A stretch of DNA of 34,636 bases, from the NCBI GenBank assembly GCA_900541985.1, contig UQLX01000026.1, forward strand, positions 1 through 34,636. The letters are read 5' to 3'. Shown here one piece after another: positions 22,581 to 30,085 of this stretch. A program made the position numbers and the translations under genes. Each line of letters begins with the position of its first letter. The stretch's first letter is position 1. The DNA comes from an uncultured Blautia sp. GTDB lineage: Bacteria > Bacillota > Clostridia > Lachnospirales > Lachnospiraceae. The notes beneath the pieces were generated by a model, which had not been told where the DNA came from, ran no database searches, and was given only the letters and a program-made list of their open reading frames with translations.

Positions 22581-22609
22581 ATTTTACCTTATTCATTTTC
22601 TAAAATCAA
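22581..22609 (-). promoter_or_regulatory. Predicted sigma-A promoter of the LacI-family gene
   Basis: On the minus strand TTGATT, 17 bp and TAAAAT, about 25-30 bases before the ATG. No GAAAACG operator is evident here, so autoregulation is not supported. Confidence 0.55.
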
Positions 22610-22644
22610 CATGTTTTACCACATAAAATGTACTGATTTTCTCA

Positions 22645-22692
22645 AAAAACAAGGCGGAACCGTCACAGGCTCCTGCTGCACGGTTCCGCCTT
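22645..22692 (-). terminator. Terminator of the Liv operon
   Basis: AAGGCGGAACCGT pairs perfectly with ACGGTTCCGCCTT around a 16-base loop. On the minus strand it leads into GTTTTTTG. It is the end of the binding-protein transcript and insulates the regulator gene. Confidence 0.88.
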
Positions 22693-22721
22693 CATGTTCA
22701 TTTTTTATTACTGAAATACAA

Positions 22722-23984
22722 TCACTTATATTCTGCCGGATAAACCAGTTTTTCTGCTGCAATATCGTCCGGCCAGATCGGAACATATTTTTCTCCCTGA
22801 ATCTGGGTAACAGTCAGTGTTGCTGACAGGTTCTGATTCAGATACGGACTTCCGTTAAATTCATCCTCTTCAAATGCAATGGTATCATAAGGAAGAATAA
22901 TTTCCTTTCCATTAGAGAAGGTTTTGTCAATCTTAATAGCTTCCAGTTCATCCCTGATGCTATCTCTTTCAATCTCTTCTCCTGCTGCTTTGATATTCTT
23001 AAATGCATCAATAAGAACCCATGCTGTTGTATATGCTTCAGCAGAATGTCCGTTCATATCCTCGCCATATTTTTCCGCATACTTATCTGTTATTTCCTGT
23101 CCCTTGGATCCTACAACAAATTCTGTTGCTACTACAATACCGTTGGCAAGAGAACCAACACCTTCCAGATATGCAGCCTCTGTAAATCCGTTTCCTTTAC
23201 AGATCACCATATCCGGTTTATATCCCTGCTCATTCAATGTTTTTGTAAACAGGATTGCATCAGATACATAACTGTCTGCGATTACCACATCTGCTTCCAT
23301 GGACTTCAACTGGAGAACCTCTGAAGAAAGATCCGCCGCTCCTGATGTATAAAGAATTTCTCCCAGATACTCGATACCATTTTCTTCTGCCCAGTATTTT
23401 GCCCATTCGCAGGTCTGCTGTCCAACCTCGGAGTTATCAGTGAAAACAGCCACGGATTTTCCGGAAACATTACTGTCCTTCTCCGAAGTTTCTTTAATAA
23501 AATCGATCATATCACGAACAAACATCATATTTGTAGGAGCCAGTCTGAAAAAGTACTTATAACCATTGGAAGTAAGTGCGTCAGATGTTGCGTTTGCCGT
23601 AATAAGAGGAACTCCATACTGCTCTGCGATCTGTGCAACAGTTACAGTTACTCCTGACTGATAGCAGCCGATCAGGACATCTACGTTCTCCTGTGTAATC
23701 AGTCTTTCCGCCTCTGTCATACCTGTGGCAGAATCACCTTTGGAATCTCCATAAATCACCTTTACTTCCTGTCCGTCAATGCCGCCTTCTTCATTGATCT
23801 CCTCTACAGCCATATCAATACCCTGCTGCATGGTTTTTCCGGAGTCGGCAAGATCTCCTGTCATCGGATATACTGCGCCGATCACAATCGGATCCTCTGC
23901 CGCATATGCCGTCACTCCACCAAGCCCCAGTGAAGATGCCATCATTGTCGCTGCCATTGTCAGTGCTACTACCTTTTTCTTCAT
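22722..23984 (-). CDS. livJ: Liv-type ABC transporter substrate-binding protein
   Basis: This 420-residue extracellular binding protein of the Peripla_BP_6 type starts its mature part with DPIVIGAVYPMTGDLADSGK and has GIDMAVEEINEEGGIDG, both standard for the Leu/Ile/Val-, amide- and aromatic-acid-binding group. The signal peptide ends AYA-AED at about residue 28 and contains no lipobox cysteine, which is unusual in a Gram-positive, where such proteins are normally lipoproteins. The start MKKKVV has GGAGGG about nine bases upstream. It is the last gene of the dehydrogenase-livH-livM-livG-livF operon. The ligand is not necessarily an amino acid; the neighbouring CoA genes suggest an organic acid. 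Confidence 0.9.
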   Translation of the reverse strand: MKKKVVALTMAATMMASSLGLGGVTAYAAEDPIVIGAVYPMTGDLADSGKTMQQGIDMAVEEINEEGGIDGQEVKVIYGDSKGDSATGMTEAERLITQENVDVLIGCYQSGVTVTVAQIAEQYGVPLITANATSDALTSNGYKYFFRLAPTNMMFVRDMIDFIKETSEKDSNVSGKSVAVFTDNSEVGQQTCEWAKYWAEENGIEYLGEILYTSGAADLSSEVLQLKSMEADVVIADSYVSDAILFTKTLNEQGYKPDMVICKGNGFTEAAYLEGVGSLANGIVVATEFVVGSKGQEITDKYAEKYGEDMNGHSAEAYTTAWVLIDAFKNIKAAGEEIERDSIRDELEAIKIDKTFSNGKEIILPYDTIAFEEDEFNGSPYLNQNLSATLTVTQIQGEKYVPIWPDDIAAEKLVYPAEYK

Positions 23985-24007
23985 AAAAAAACCCTCCATT
24001 CTTTTAT

Positions 24008-24031
24008 TTTTCCCGGTTTCTCCGGTGAAAA
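24008..24031. other. Stem-loop between livF and livJ
   Basis: On the minus strand TTTTC-A-CCGG pairs with CCGG-GAAAA (nine pairs, one bulged A, 5-base loop). No U-tract follows, so it is not a terminator. Such stems often protect or process the mRNA of the binding protein, which is needed in excess over the channel. Confidence 0.4.
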
Positions 24032-24046
24032 TACATAATAAAGTTA

Positions 24047-24766
24047 TCAGATACCCAGATAAGCTTTTTTTACTTCTTCATTATTCAACAGTTCCTGAGC
24101 GGTTCCCTGAATATTAATCACACCATTCTCCAATACATATCCCCTGTTCGCAAGTTTCAGTGCTTTTCTTACGTCCTGCTCTACCAGGACAATTGTAAGT
24201 CCGGACTCCTGTGATACTCTCTTTGCAATCCTGAAAATATCGTCTACAATCGTAGGAGCAAGACCTAAAGACGGTTCATCCATAAGAAGCAGTTTTGGAA
24301 GACCCATCATTCCTCTGGAAAAAGCAACCATCTGCTGCTCGCCTCCGGAAAGTGTTCCTGCCATTTGTTTTGCTCTTTCCTTTAATTTAGGAAACCATGT
24401 ATAGATTTTTTCTATAGTATCTTTTTTCTTTGCTTCTGCTTCTTTACTGCAGGCTCCCATTTCAAGATTTTCCAGTACCGTCATCTGAGGAAAAAGCTGT
24501 CTTCCTTCCGGACAGAGAATAATTCCATGATCTATAAAGCTCCTGCAATTTCCTCCGGTTATTTCCTGTCCGTCAAATACGATCCTGCCGCCACAGGTTT
24601 TTACCAGTCCGCTGGCCGCCTTTACAGATGTACTTTTTCCAGCTCCATTACTTCCTACCAGTGCAATGATCTCACCTTTGGCCGCTTCAAAGCTTACATC
24701 CCATAATACCTGAATATCCCCATACTTTACATTGATCTTGTCCACCTGGAAATAATTGTCAGCCAT
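24047..24766 (-). CDS. livF: Liv-type ABC transporter ATP-binding protein LivF
   Basis: This 239-residue ATPase has Walker A GSNGAGKST, the long GIILCPEGRQLFPQMTVLENL stretch typical of LivF, the signature LSGGEQQMVAFSRGM and Walker B LLLMDEPSLGLAP. It pairs with LivG to power uptake. The start MADNYFQV has GGAGG about nine bases upstream and begins one base after the LivG stop, so translation is coupled. Confidence 0.94.
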   Translation of the reverse strand: MADNYFQVDKINVKYGDIQVLWDVSFEAAKGEIIALVGSNGAGKSTSVKAASGLVKTCGGRIVFDGQEITGGNCRSFIDHGIILCPEGRQLFPQMTVLENLEMGACSKEAEAKKKDTIEKIYTWFPKLKERAKQMAGTLSGGEQQMVAFSRGMMGLPKLLLMDEPSLGLAPTIVDDIFRIAKRVSQESGLTIVLVEQDVRKALKLANRGYVLENGVINIQGTAQELLNNEEVKKAYLGI

Positions 24767-24767
24767 T

Positions 24768-25496
24768 TCAGTCTTCCTCCTTTCCAAGATAAATTTCTAT
24801 TACATATGGATCGTTCATAACCTGTTCCGGTGTTCCTTCTGTAATCTTTTCTCCATGGTGCATAACAACAACCTTCTGACACAAACTTGCCACCGCACGC
24901 ATGATATGTTCGATAAGAAGTATCGTAGTTCCCTTATCGTTGATCTTCTGGAACAATTCTACCGCCTCATCTGTCTCTGTAGGATTCAAGCCTGCCATAA
25001 CCTCATCCAGGAGCAGAAGCTCCGGATCCGTTGCGAGTGCCCTTGCTACCTCCAGGCGTTTTTTATAAGGTGTACCCATATCCTTTGGATACAGATCTTT
25101 CTTATCGTATAATCCGGTAAACTCCAGAATTTCTGCTGCATACTCTCTTGCCTGTACAGCATTCAACTGTTTTCTTCCAAAAATAGCGCCTGATACCACG
25201 TTATCCAGAACCGTCATATTTCTCAGGGGTTTCATGATCTGGAAGGTTCTGGCAATTCCCATTCCCGTATATTTACATGCCTTTGTCCCGGTAATATCTT
25301 TTCCCTGATAGATAATAGATCCGCTTGTCGGTGTCAGAACACCGCTGATCATATTAAAAACAGTAGTTTTTCCGGCACCATTACTTCCAATCATACCGGT
25401 AATGCTTCCCTTTTCCACTGTAAAACTCACATCACTGACTGCCTTCAGTCCGCGAAAGTTTTTTGTAAGATTTTTGATCTCTAAAAGCTCAGCCAT
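24768..25496 (-). CDS. livG: Liv-type ABC transporter ATP-binding protein LivG
   Basis: This 242-residue ATPase has Walker A GSNGAGKTT, the family-specific GIARTFQIMKPLRNMTVLDNV and Walker B ELLLLDEVMAGLNPTE (DEVMAGL is normal for LivG). The canonical LSGG signature is replaced by MGTPYKKRLEVARAL, where family members have LPYGxQRRLEIARAL, a divergence seen as PYK in place of PYG. The start MAELLEIK has a GGGGGTG ribosome binding site, four bases after the LivM stop. Confidence 0.92.
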   Translation of the reverse strand: MAELLEIKNLTKNFRGLKAVSDVSFTVEKGSITGMIGSNGAGKTTVFNMISGVLTPTSGSIIYQGKDITGTKACKYTGMGIARTFQIMKPLRNMTVLDNVVSGAIFGRKQLNAVQAREYAAEILEFTGLYDKKDLYPKDMGTPYKKRLEVARALATDPELLLLDEVMAGLNPTETDEAVELFQKINDKGTTILLIEHIMRAVASLCQKVVVMHHGEKITEGTPEQVMNDPYVIEIYLGKEED

Positions 25497-25500
25497 ATGA

Positions 25501-26511
25501 TCACCCCCTCTTTCCAAACAGTTTTGCATCTATCTCGTCAAATCTGTCATTCATTTTTTTCTTAAACTTACTATGGTCAAACCATCCCATAATGCCTGTA
25601 GGACGAAACAGGATAACTGCAATTACAATCACTGCATAGACAACCAGATTCAATCCTCCCGCAATGTGGGAAAGTGTCGCACTGAGGAACTCTGACAGCG
25701 GTGTAAGGATAATAGCACCCAGAAGAGGACCTGTTATGCTGCCAATACCTCCGATGATCGCCGGCATTACATAATTCAGAGCCTGTGACTGTTTCATGAT
25801 ATCCGGATTAATGTAACCAATATAATTTGCATAAAATACACCGACAACTGCGATCAGTCCTGCACTGATAAAGGTTGCGATAAATTTATACTTAAATGGA
25901 TTGATTCCTACTGCATTTGCAGTTTCTTCGTCTTCTCGAATTGTTTTTAATGCATATCCCAATTTGGATCTGTCAATTTTTCTGAGAATCACATAAAATA
26001 CGATCAGCATAATCAGTGCTATATAATAGTACGGCACCTTGGAAATCCATCTCATGCTGTACATTCCCTGCTCTTTTAACGGAACCAGAATTCCCTGTCC
26101 TTTTCCTGCATAGTCCCAGTTCGTGAACAGGTTTCTGAATGCCTCTGCAAAAGCGATCGTTACCAGTGTAAAATACGGTCCTGAAAGAACAAAACACGGT
26201 GCCAGAAGACAGGCAGCAAGTAATCCGACCACAACAAAAGCAACCAGCATCCCTACCCATGGGGTAATATGCTTATTATTCATAAGAAGCGCTCCGATAT
26301 ATGCGCCCAGTCCCATAAAGCCTGCATGTCCAAGAGAAATTTCTCCGGTAAGGCTTCCGAGTACACTCCATGCCAGAGTTCCGCATCCAATATAAAATGT
26401 GGTGACAAAAATACCCAGCATATATGGTGTTTTAACAAAAGTCGGTACTATCAGGCATATAAGAATTAAAACCAGCAGCAATATCTGCCGAATCCCAAAC
26501 TTTTTTCTCAT
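25501..26511 (-). CDS. livM: Liv-type ABC transporter permease LivM
   Basis: This 336-residue permease has about nine membrane helices. GEISLGHAGFMGLGAYIGAL and the ATPase-contact region KTIREDEETANAVGINPFKYK are the family marks, and the end VLFRPTGIMGW is typical. It follows livH by five bases and forms the channel with it. Confidence 0.93.
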   Translation of the reverse strand: MRKKFGIRQILLLVLILICLIVPTFVKTPYMLGIFVTTFYIGCGTLAWSVLGSLTGEISLGHAGFMGLGAYIGALLMNNKHITPWVGMLVAFVVVGLLAACLLAPCFVLSGPYFTLVTIAFAEAFRNLFTNWDYAGKGQGILVPLKEQGMYSMRWISKVPYYYIALIMLIVFYVILRKIDRSKLGYALKTIREDEETANAVGINPFKYKFIATFISAGLIAVVGVFYANYIGYINPDIMKQSQALNYVMPAIIGGIGSITGPLLGAIILTPLSEFLSATLSHIAGGLNLVVYAVIVIAVILFRPTGIMGWFDHSKFKKKMNDRFDEIDAKLFGKRG

Positions 26512-26516
26512 TTTAC

Positions 26517-27392
26517 TTACCCCTTTCTCCTTCTGATATTAAGGTTTTCTTTTATTACCAAAATCAAAATAAATACAATAAATACTAATGTATCTTTAAA
26601 TGCAGCACCTACTATAACGGATCCGACAGTTTCCATAATTCCCAGACCAATTCCACCAAAGAATGCACCGACAACACTGCCAAGTCCACCCATGGTAACA
26701 ACAATAAAGGAACGGGTACCATAAATATTGCCCACTGCAGGATATACATAATAATAGGACATCAGGCAGGCACCTGCGATACCTGCGATTGCAGCGCCCA
26801 GACCATAGGTGCATGCATAAACCACTTTGGTTCTGATTCCTGTAACCTGTGCTCCGATCGCATTCTGTGAGGTAGCACGGATCTGCTTACCGATTTTTGT
26901 ATAATACAACATAAGGAAAATCAGTACAGTAGTTACACAGAGTGCTACAAATCCCAGAAGCTTCGGCACGCTGATATTCATGCTTCCAAGTGAAACAACC
27001 TTATTTGAGAAAACGCTTTCTGCTGTACGATAATCCGACTTAAACAGAAGAAGAGCTGTATTGGAAAGAAAAATTCCCAGACAGCAGGTCAGAAAAAGAA
27101 CGTTCTGATCTCCGTCTTCCTTAATAGAACGTGTGATCATTGTGGACTGGATCAACGCTCCAACACCAAACATAATCACTGCTACCAGCGGAATCGCCAC
27201 AAAAGGCTCCATTCCCAGTTCAGAATAAAACAGATAAGTGATATACATACTTACCATCAAAAGTTCACCCTGACAAAAGTTTACGATTTTCATAACACCG
27301 AAAATCATATTAAGGCTCATACCAATCATTGCATAGATTCCACCGACCATAATGCCGTTGATAATCGCCTGTATCAAAATCTCAGTATTCAT
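26517..27392 (-). CDS. livH: Liv-type ABC transporter permease LivH
   Basis: This 291-residue permease has about eight helices. It starts with QAIINGIMVGGIYAMIGMSL and has FGVMKIVNFCQGELLMVSMY, and the EAA-like loop RATSQNAIGAQVTGI that contacts the ATPase. GGAGGG precedes the ATG. It follows the dehydrogenase gene by 25 bp on the same transcript. Confidence 0.93.
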   Translation of the reverse strand: MNTEILIQAIINGIMVGGIYAMIGMSLNMIFGVMKIVNFCQGELLMVSMYITYLFYSELGMEPFVAIPLVAVIMFGVGALIQSTMITRSIKEDGDQNVLFLTCCLGIFLSNTALLLFKSDYRTAESVFSNKVVSLGSMNISVPKLLGFVALCVTTVLIFLMLYYTKIGKQIRATSQNAIGAQVTGIRTKVVYACTYGLGAAIAGIAGACLMSYYYVYPAVGNIYGTRSFIVVTMGGLGSVVGAFFGGIGLGIMETVGSVIVGAAFKDTLVFIVFILILVIKENLNIRRRKG

Positions 27393-27417
27393 TATGCATT
27401 TCCCTCCTTAATATTTT

Positions 27418-28176
27418 TTATTTTCCTAAATAACCTCCATCCACCGGAATCACAGCGCCTGAAATATATGCAGAAGCATCTGAGGCAAGAAATACCGCCA
27501 GGCCTTTCAGATCTTCTCCCGTTCCCCATCTTCCCATCGGGATTCTGGATGTGATTTCTTTATACTGTTCAGGATTTTTTTCTTTGATGTCTCCTGTCAA
27601 TCTTGTCTCCATGTACCCCGGTGCAATGGCATTTACATTTATCCCGTGAGACACCCATTCATTCGACAATGCTTTTGTCAGCTGTGCAACTCCTGCCTTG
27701 GAAGCAGTATATGCCGGAATACGGCTGCTTCCAAAAAAAGATGTCATAGAAGCAATATTGATGATCTTTCCATACCCGTTTCGTATCATCTCTTTCCCTG
27801 CCATCTGTGACAGATAAAATACTGCGCTGAGATTTAGTGCCAGTATTCTTTCCCATTCATCTGCCGGAAAATCAGCTGCGTCACAGCGAAACTGTGTCCC
27901 GGCTCCATTTACCAGAATATCCACCCTTCCCCCGAGTAATTCCATACATTGTGTAAATATTCCAGCTATCTCATTCTTTTTTCCCAGATTACCGGTAACT
28001 GCATGAACTGCCGGACCTGCAGCCTGCATTTCTTCTGCAGTTTTTTTTGTTGCTTCAGAACTGCCAACCAGTACGACCTCTGCTCCGGAATCATGTAACG
28101 CTTCGGCAATGCATCTGCACAGGCCTCTTCCCCCACCAGTTACAATTGCTCGCTTTCCGCTTAGATCAAGCTTCAT
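27418..28176 (-). CDS. Short-chain dehydrogenase, KduD/gluconate 5-dehydrogenase-like
   Basis: This 252-residue SDR is the first gene of the Liv operon. It has the catalytic set N115, S143, Y156 and K160 (IINIASMTSFFG, IPAYTASKAG) and the end GRWGTGEDLKGLAVFLASDA plus PVDGGYLGK, closest to the KduD branch (2-dehydro-3-deoxy-gluconate dehydrogenase). The NAD-binding motif reads TGGGRGLC, so C20 replaces the last glycine of TGxxxGxG; NGAG replaces NNAG. Either weakens cofactor binding or reflects another cofactor preference. The start at 28176 has AGGG about 13 bases upstream, which is long. The substrate is unknown; a hydroxy acid linked to the divergent CoA genes is plausible. Confidence 0.85.
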   Translation of the reverse strand: MKLDLSGKRAIVTGGGRGLCRCIAEALHDSGAEVVLVGSSEATKKTAEEMQAAGPAVHAVTGNLGKKNEIAGIFTQCMELLGGRVDILVNGAGTQFRCDAADFPADEWERILALNLSAVFYLSQMAGKEMIRNGYGKIINIASMTSFFGSSRIPAYTASKAGVAQLTKALSNEWVSHGINVNAIAPGYMETRLTGDIKEKNPEQYKEITSRIPMGRWGTGEDLKGLAVFLASDASAYISGAVIPVDGGYLGK

Positions 28177-28217
28177 TTGTTTTGCTTCACCCTCCCTTTT
28201 GCTTTTTCTTTTCACCA

Positions 28218-28231
28218 GACAACGTTTTCTC
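28218..28231. promoter_or_regulatory. LacI-type operator, weaker copy (O2)
   Basis: On the minus strand GAGAAAACGTTGTC, sharing GAGAAAACG with O1 but with a degenerate second half. It lies in the leader of the dehydrogenase-Liv transcript. Confidence 0.35.
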
Positions 28232-28258
28232 ATAGTAATTTATTTTTTCTTCCAAATT

Positions 28259-28274
28259 GAGAAATCGTTTTCTC
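28259..28274. promoter_or_regulatory. LacI-type operator (O1) of the dehydrogenase-Liv operon
   Basis: GAGAAATCGTTTTCTC is a near-perfect palindrome with central CG, as LacI-family proteins require. It is centred about 15 bases downstream of the predicted transcription start, a classic repressor position. Confidence 0.6.
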
Positions 28275-28288
28275 CTGCTGCTAACCCG

Positions 28289-28317
28289 ATTATATTCGTT
28301 CCATCTATAAAAATCAA
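28289..28317 (-). promoter_or_regulatory. Predicted sigma-A promoter of the dehydrogenase-Liv operon
   Basis: On the minus strand TTGATT, 17 bp and TATAAT. The leader is about 105 bases and contains O1 and O2. Confidence 0.7.
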
Positions 28318-28392
28318 GCATCATTTGCATTAATGTATCCATTTTGTCAATTTATACTAATTTTTACAATAATTTTCGTGCATTTCTACAGA

Positions 28393-28421
28393 TTGACTTG
28401 TTCATTTCTTTGCAATATTAT
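28393..28421 (+). promoter_or_regulatory. Predicted sigma-A promoter of the CoA operon
   Basis: TTGACT, 17 bp and TATTAT, with the start about 33 bases before the ATG at 28461. It is divergent from the Liv operon promoter, with 75 bp between the two -35 elements; those 75 bp hold no other clear signal. Confidence 0.7.
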
Positions 28422-28433
28422 AAGAATTGTAAC

Positions 28434-28445
28434 GAAACCGTTTTC
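28434..28445. promoter_or_regulatory. LacI-type operator (O3) of the CoA operon
   Basis: GAAACCGTTTTC reads GAAAACGGTTTC on the other strand, sharing GAAAACG with O1 and O2. It is centred about 12 bases after the predicted start of the acyl-CoA ligase transcript. Confidence 0.55.
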
Positions 28446-28460
28446 TTCTAGGAGGTATTT

Positions 28461-30065
28461 ATGTATTCAGGAATTGAATTATGGAAAAATATAATCCCAT
28501 ACGAAATGGAAGAAATAAATATATCTTCTGGCAAAACCATTTTTTCCTGTCCGGGTCTTCCTGGCAATCTTTACGAAGCTTTGGAGGTAACTGCAGGGAG
28601 TTTTCCGAACAAACCGGCTGTTATAGATAATTATGACCGTATATGTACTTATTCAGATCTGCTGCAAAAGGTAAATGTATTTGCAGATTATCTTCATCAT
28701 GAATTACATATTAAAAAAGGCAGTCACGTTGCCCTGATGATGTATAACTGTCTGGAATTCTGTGTTTCCTTTTTCTCGCTTTTAAAGCTGGGAGCAGTTA
28801 CGATTCCTCTGCCCAGTAAATATAAAAAAAATGAGGTGTCTTCTCTTATTGAAAAAGCAGATGTCCAGTGTATCATCTGCGATCAGAATTTTTATCACTG
28901 GTTTGATAAATTTGAAGTTCAGGGAATCAAAAGAATCTGTTGCATGGATATAGAAAAAGGCTATGGTCTGGATAATTACAGAACTTACAATACAACTGTC
29001 TCTCCAGTAAAAAACAGCTTTGAACACGATGCTATCATCATGTTTACTTCCGGGACAACCTCTCAAAGTAAAGGTGTCATAATAAAAAACTATAATATTA
29101 TGAATGCAGTAGCCGCTTATCAGAAGCTTTTATCCATTACAAGTGAAGATATTTCTGTAATACCTATACCGATTTATCATGTAACCGGAATGGTCGCCCT
29201 TCTCGGACTTTTTGTTTACAGTGGAGGCACCTTATACCTGCATAAGATATTTAACGCCAGGAGAGTTTTGCAATGTGTAAAAGAAAATAACATCACTTTT
29301 CTTCATGCTTCACCTACTGTCTTTTCCATGTTGCTTAAAGAAAAAGAGGCATTTCCAGAACTGCCTTCCTTAAAAAAATTTGCATGTGGAAGCAGTAATA
29401 TGCCGGCAGAAAAAATAAAGGCCATACATGCATGGTTGCCACACAGTACTTTCTACACCGTATATGGACTGACCGAAACAACTTCTCCTGCCACTGTTTT
29501 TCCAGGAGATGCCAGTACAAGTCCTTACATTGGATCCTCTGGTCTTCCTATACCAGGCACCTGTTTTAAGATCAGAGATGATTCCGGAGTTCCTGTCAAA
29601 GCTATGGAGATCGGAGAAATCTGGATTTCAGGTAATGTAGTTTTAAGCGCCTATTACAATCTGAATTCTGATGCCCTTCAGGACGGCTGGCTGGCCACCG
29701 GGGATCTGGGCTATTTCAATGAAGAAGGCTACCTTTATGTTGTGGACAGAAAAAAAGATATGATTAACAGAGGCGGAGAAAAAATCTGCAGTTTTGATGT
29801 GGAAAATGAACTTTATAAAATAAAGGGAATTCGGGAAGCTGCTGTCGTAGGTATTCCTGATCCCGTATATGGGGAAGTTGCCGCAGCTATGGTCATACTA
29901 AATCCCGGCTGCGCTTTAGATGAATGTTCCATCCAGGATCTTCTGCATAAACGAATCGCAAAATATAAAATTCCTGCAAAAATATTAATTTCAGAGGAAC
30001 TGCCTCTCACTCCTAATAACAAAATCGATAAAAGAAAGCTCCGAAGCCTGCTTTCGGAAAAATAA
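28461..30065 (+). CDS. Acyl-CoA synthetase (AMP-forming ligase)
   Basis: This 534-residue enzyme of the ANL superfamily activates a carboxylic acid to its CoA thioester through an acyl-AMP. The P-loop is MFTSGTTSQSKGVII; the A5 motif is YGLTETTSP; the hinge region is GWLATGDLGYFNEEGYLYVVDRKKD (split here over its motif) ending in MINRGGEKI. The adenylation lysine lies in LTPNNKIDKRKLR near the C-terminus. The size and motifs fit the medium-chain/aromatic acid/crotonobetaine ligase group, but specificity cannot be read. AGGAGGT precedes the ATG. It is the first gene of a four-gene operon with a CoA-transferase, dehydrogenase and thiolase. Confidence 0.9.
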   Translation: MYSGIELWKNIIPYEMEEINISSGKTIFSCPGLPGNLYEALEVTAGSFPNKPAVIDNYDRICTYSDLLQKVNVFADYLHHELHIKKGSHVALMMYNCLEFCVSFFSLLKLGAVTIPLPSKYKKNEVSSLIEKADVQCIICDQNFYHWFDKFEVQGIKRICCMDIEKGYGLDNYRTYNTTVSPVKNSFEHDAIIMFTSGTTSQSKGVIIKNYNIMNAVAAYQKLLSITSEDISVIPIPIYHVTGMVALLGLFVYSGGTLYLHKIFNARRVLQCVKENNITFLHASPTVFSMLLKEKEAFPELPSLKKFACGSSNMPAEKIKAIHAWLPHSTFYTVYGLTETTSPATVFPGDASTSPYIGSSGLPIPGTCFKIRDDSGVPVKAMEIGEIWISGNVVLSAYYNLNSDALQDGWLATGDLGYFNEEGYLYVVDRKKDMINRGGEKICSFDVENELYKIKGIREAAVVGIPDPVYGEVAAAMVILNPGCALDECSIQDLLHKRIAKYKIPAKILISEELPLTPNNKIDKRKLRSLLSEK

Positions 30066-30085
30066 TTTTTATACAGGAGGATACT

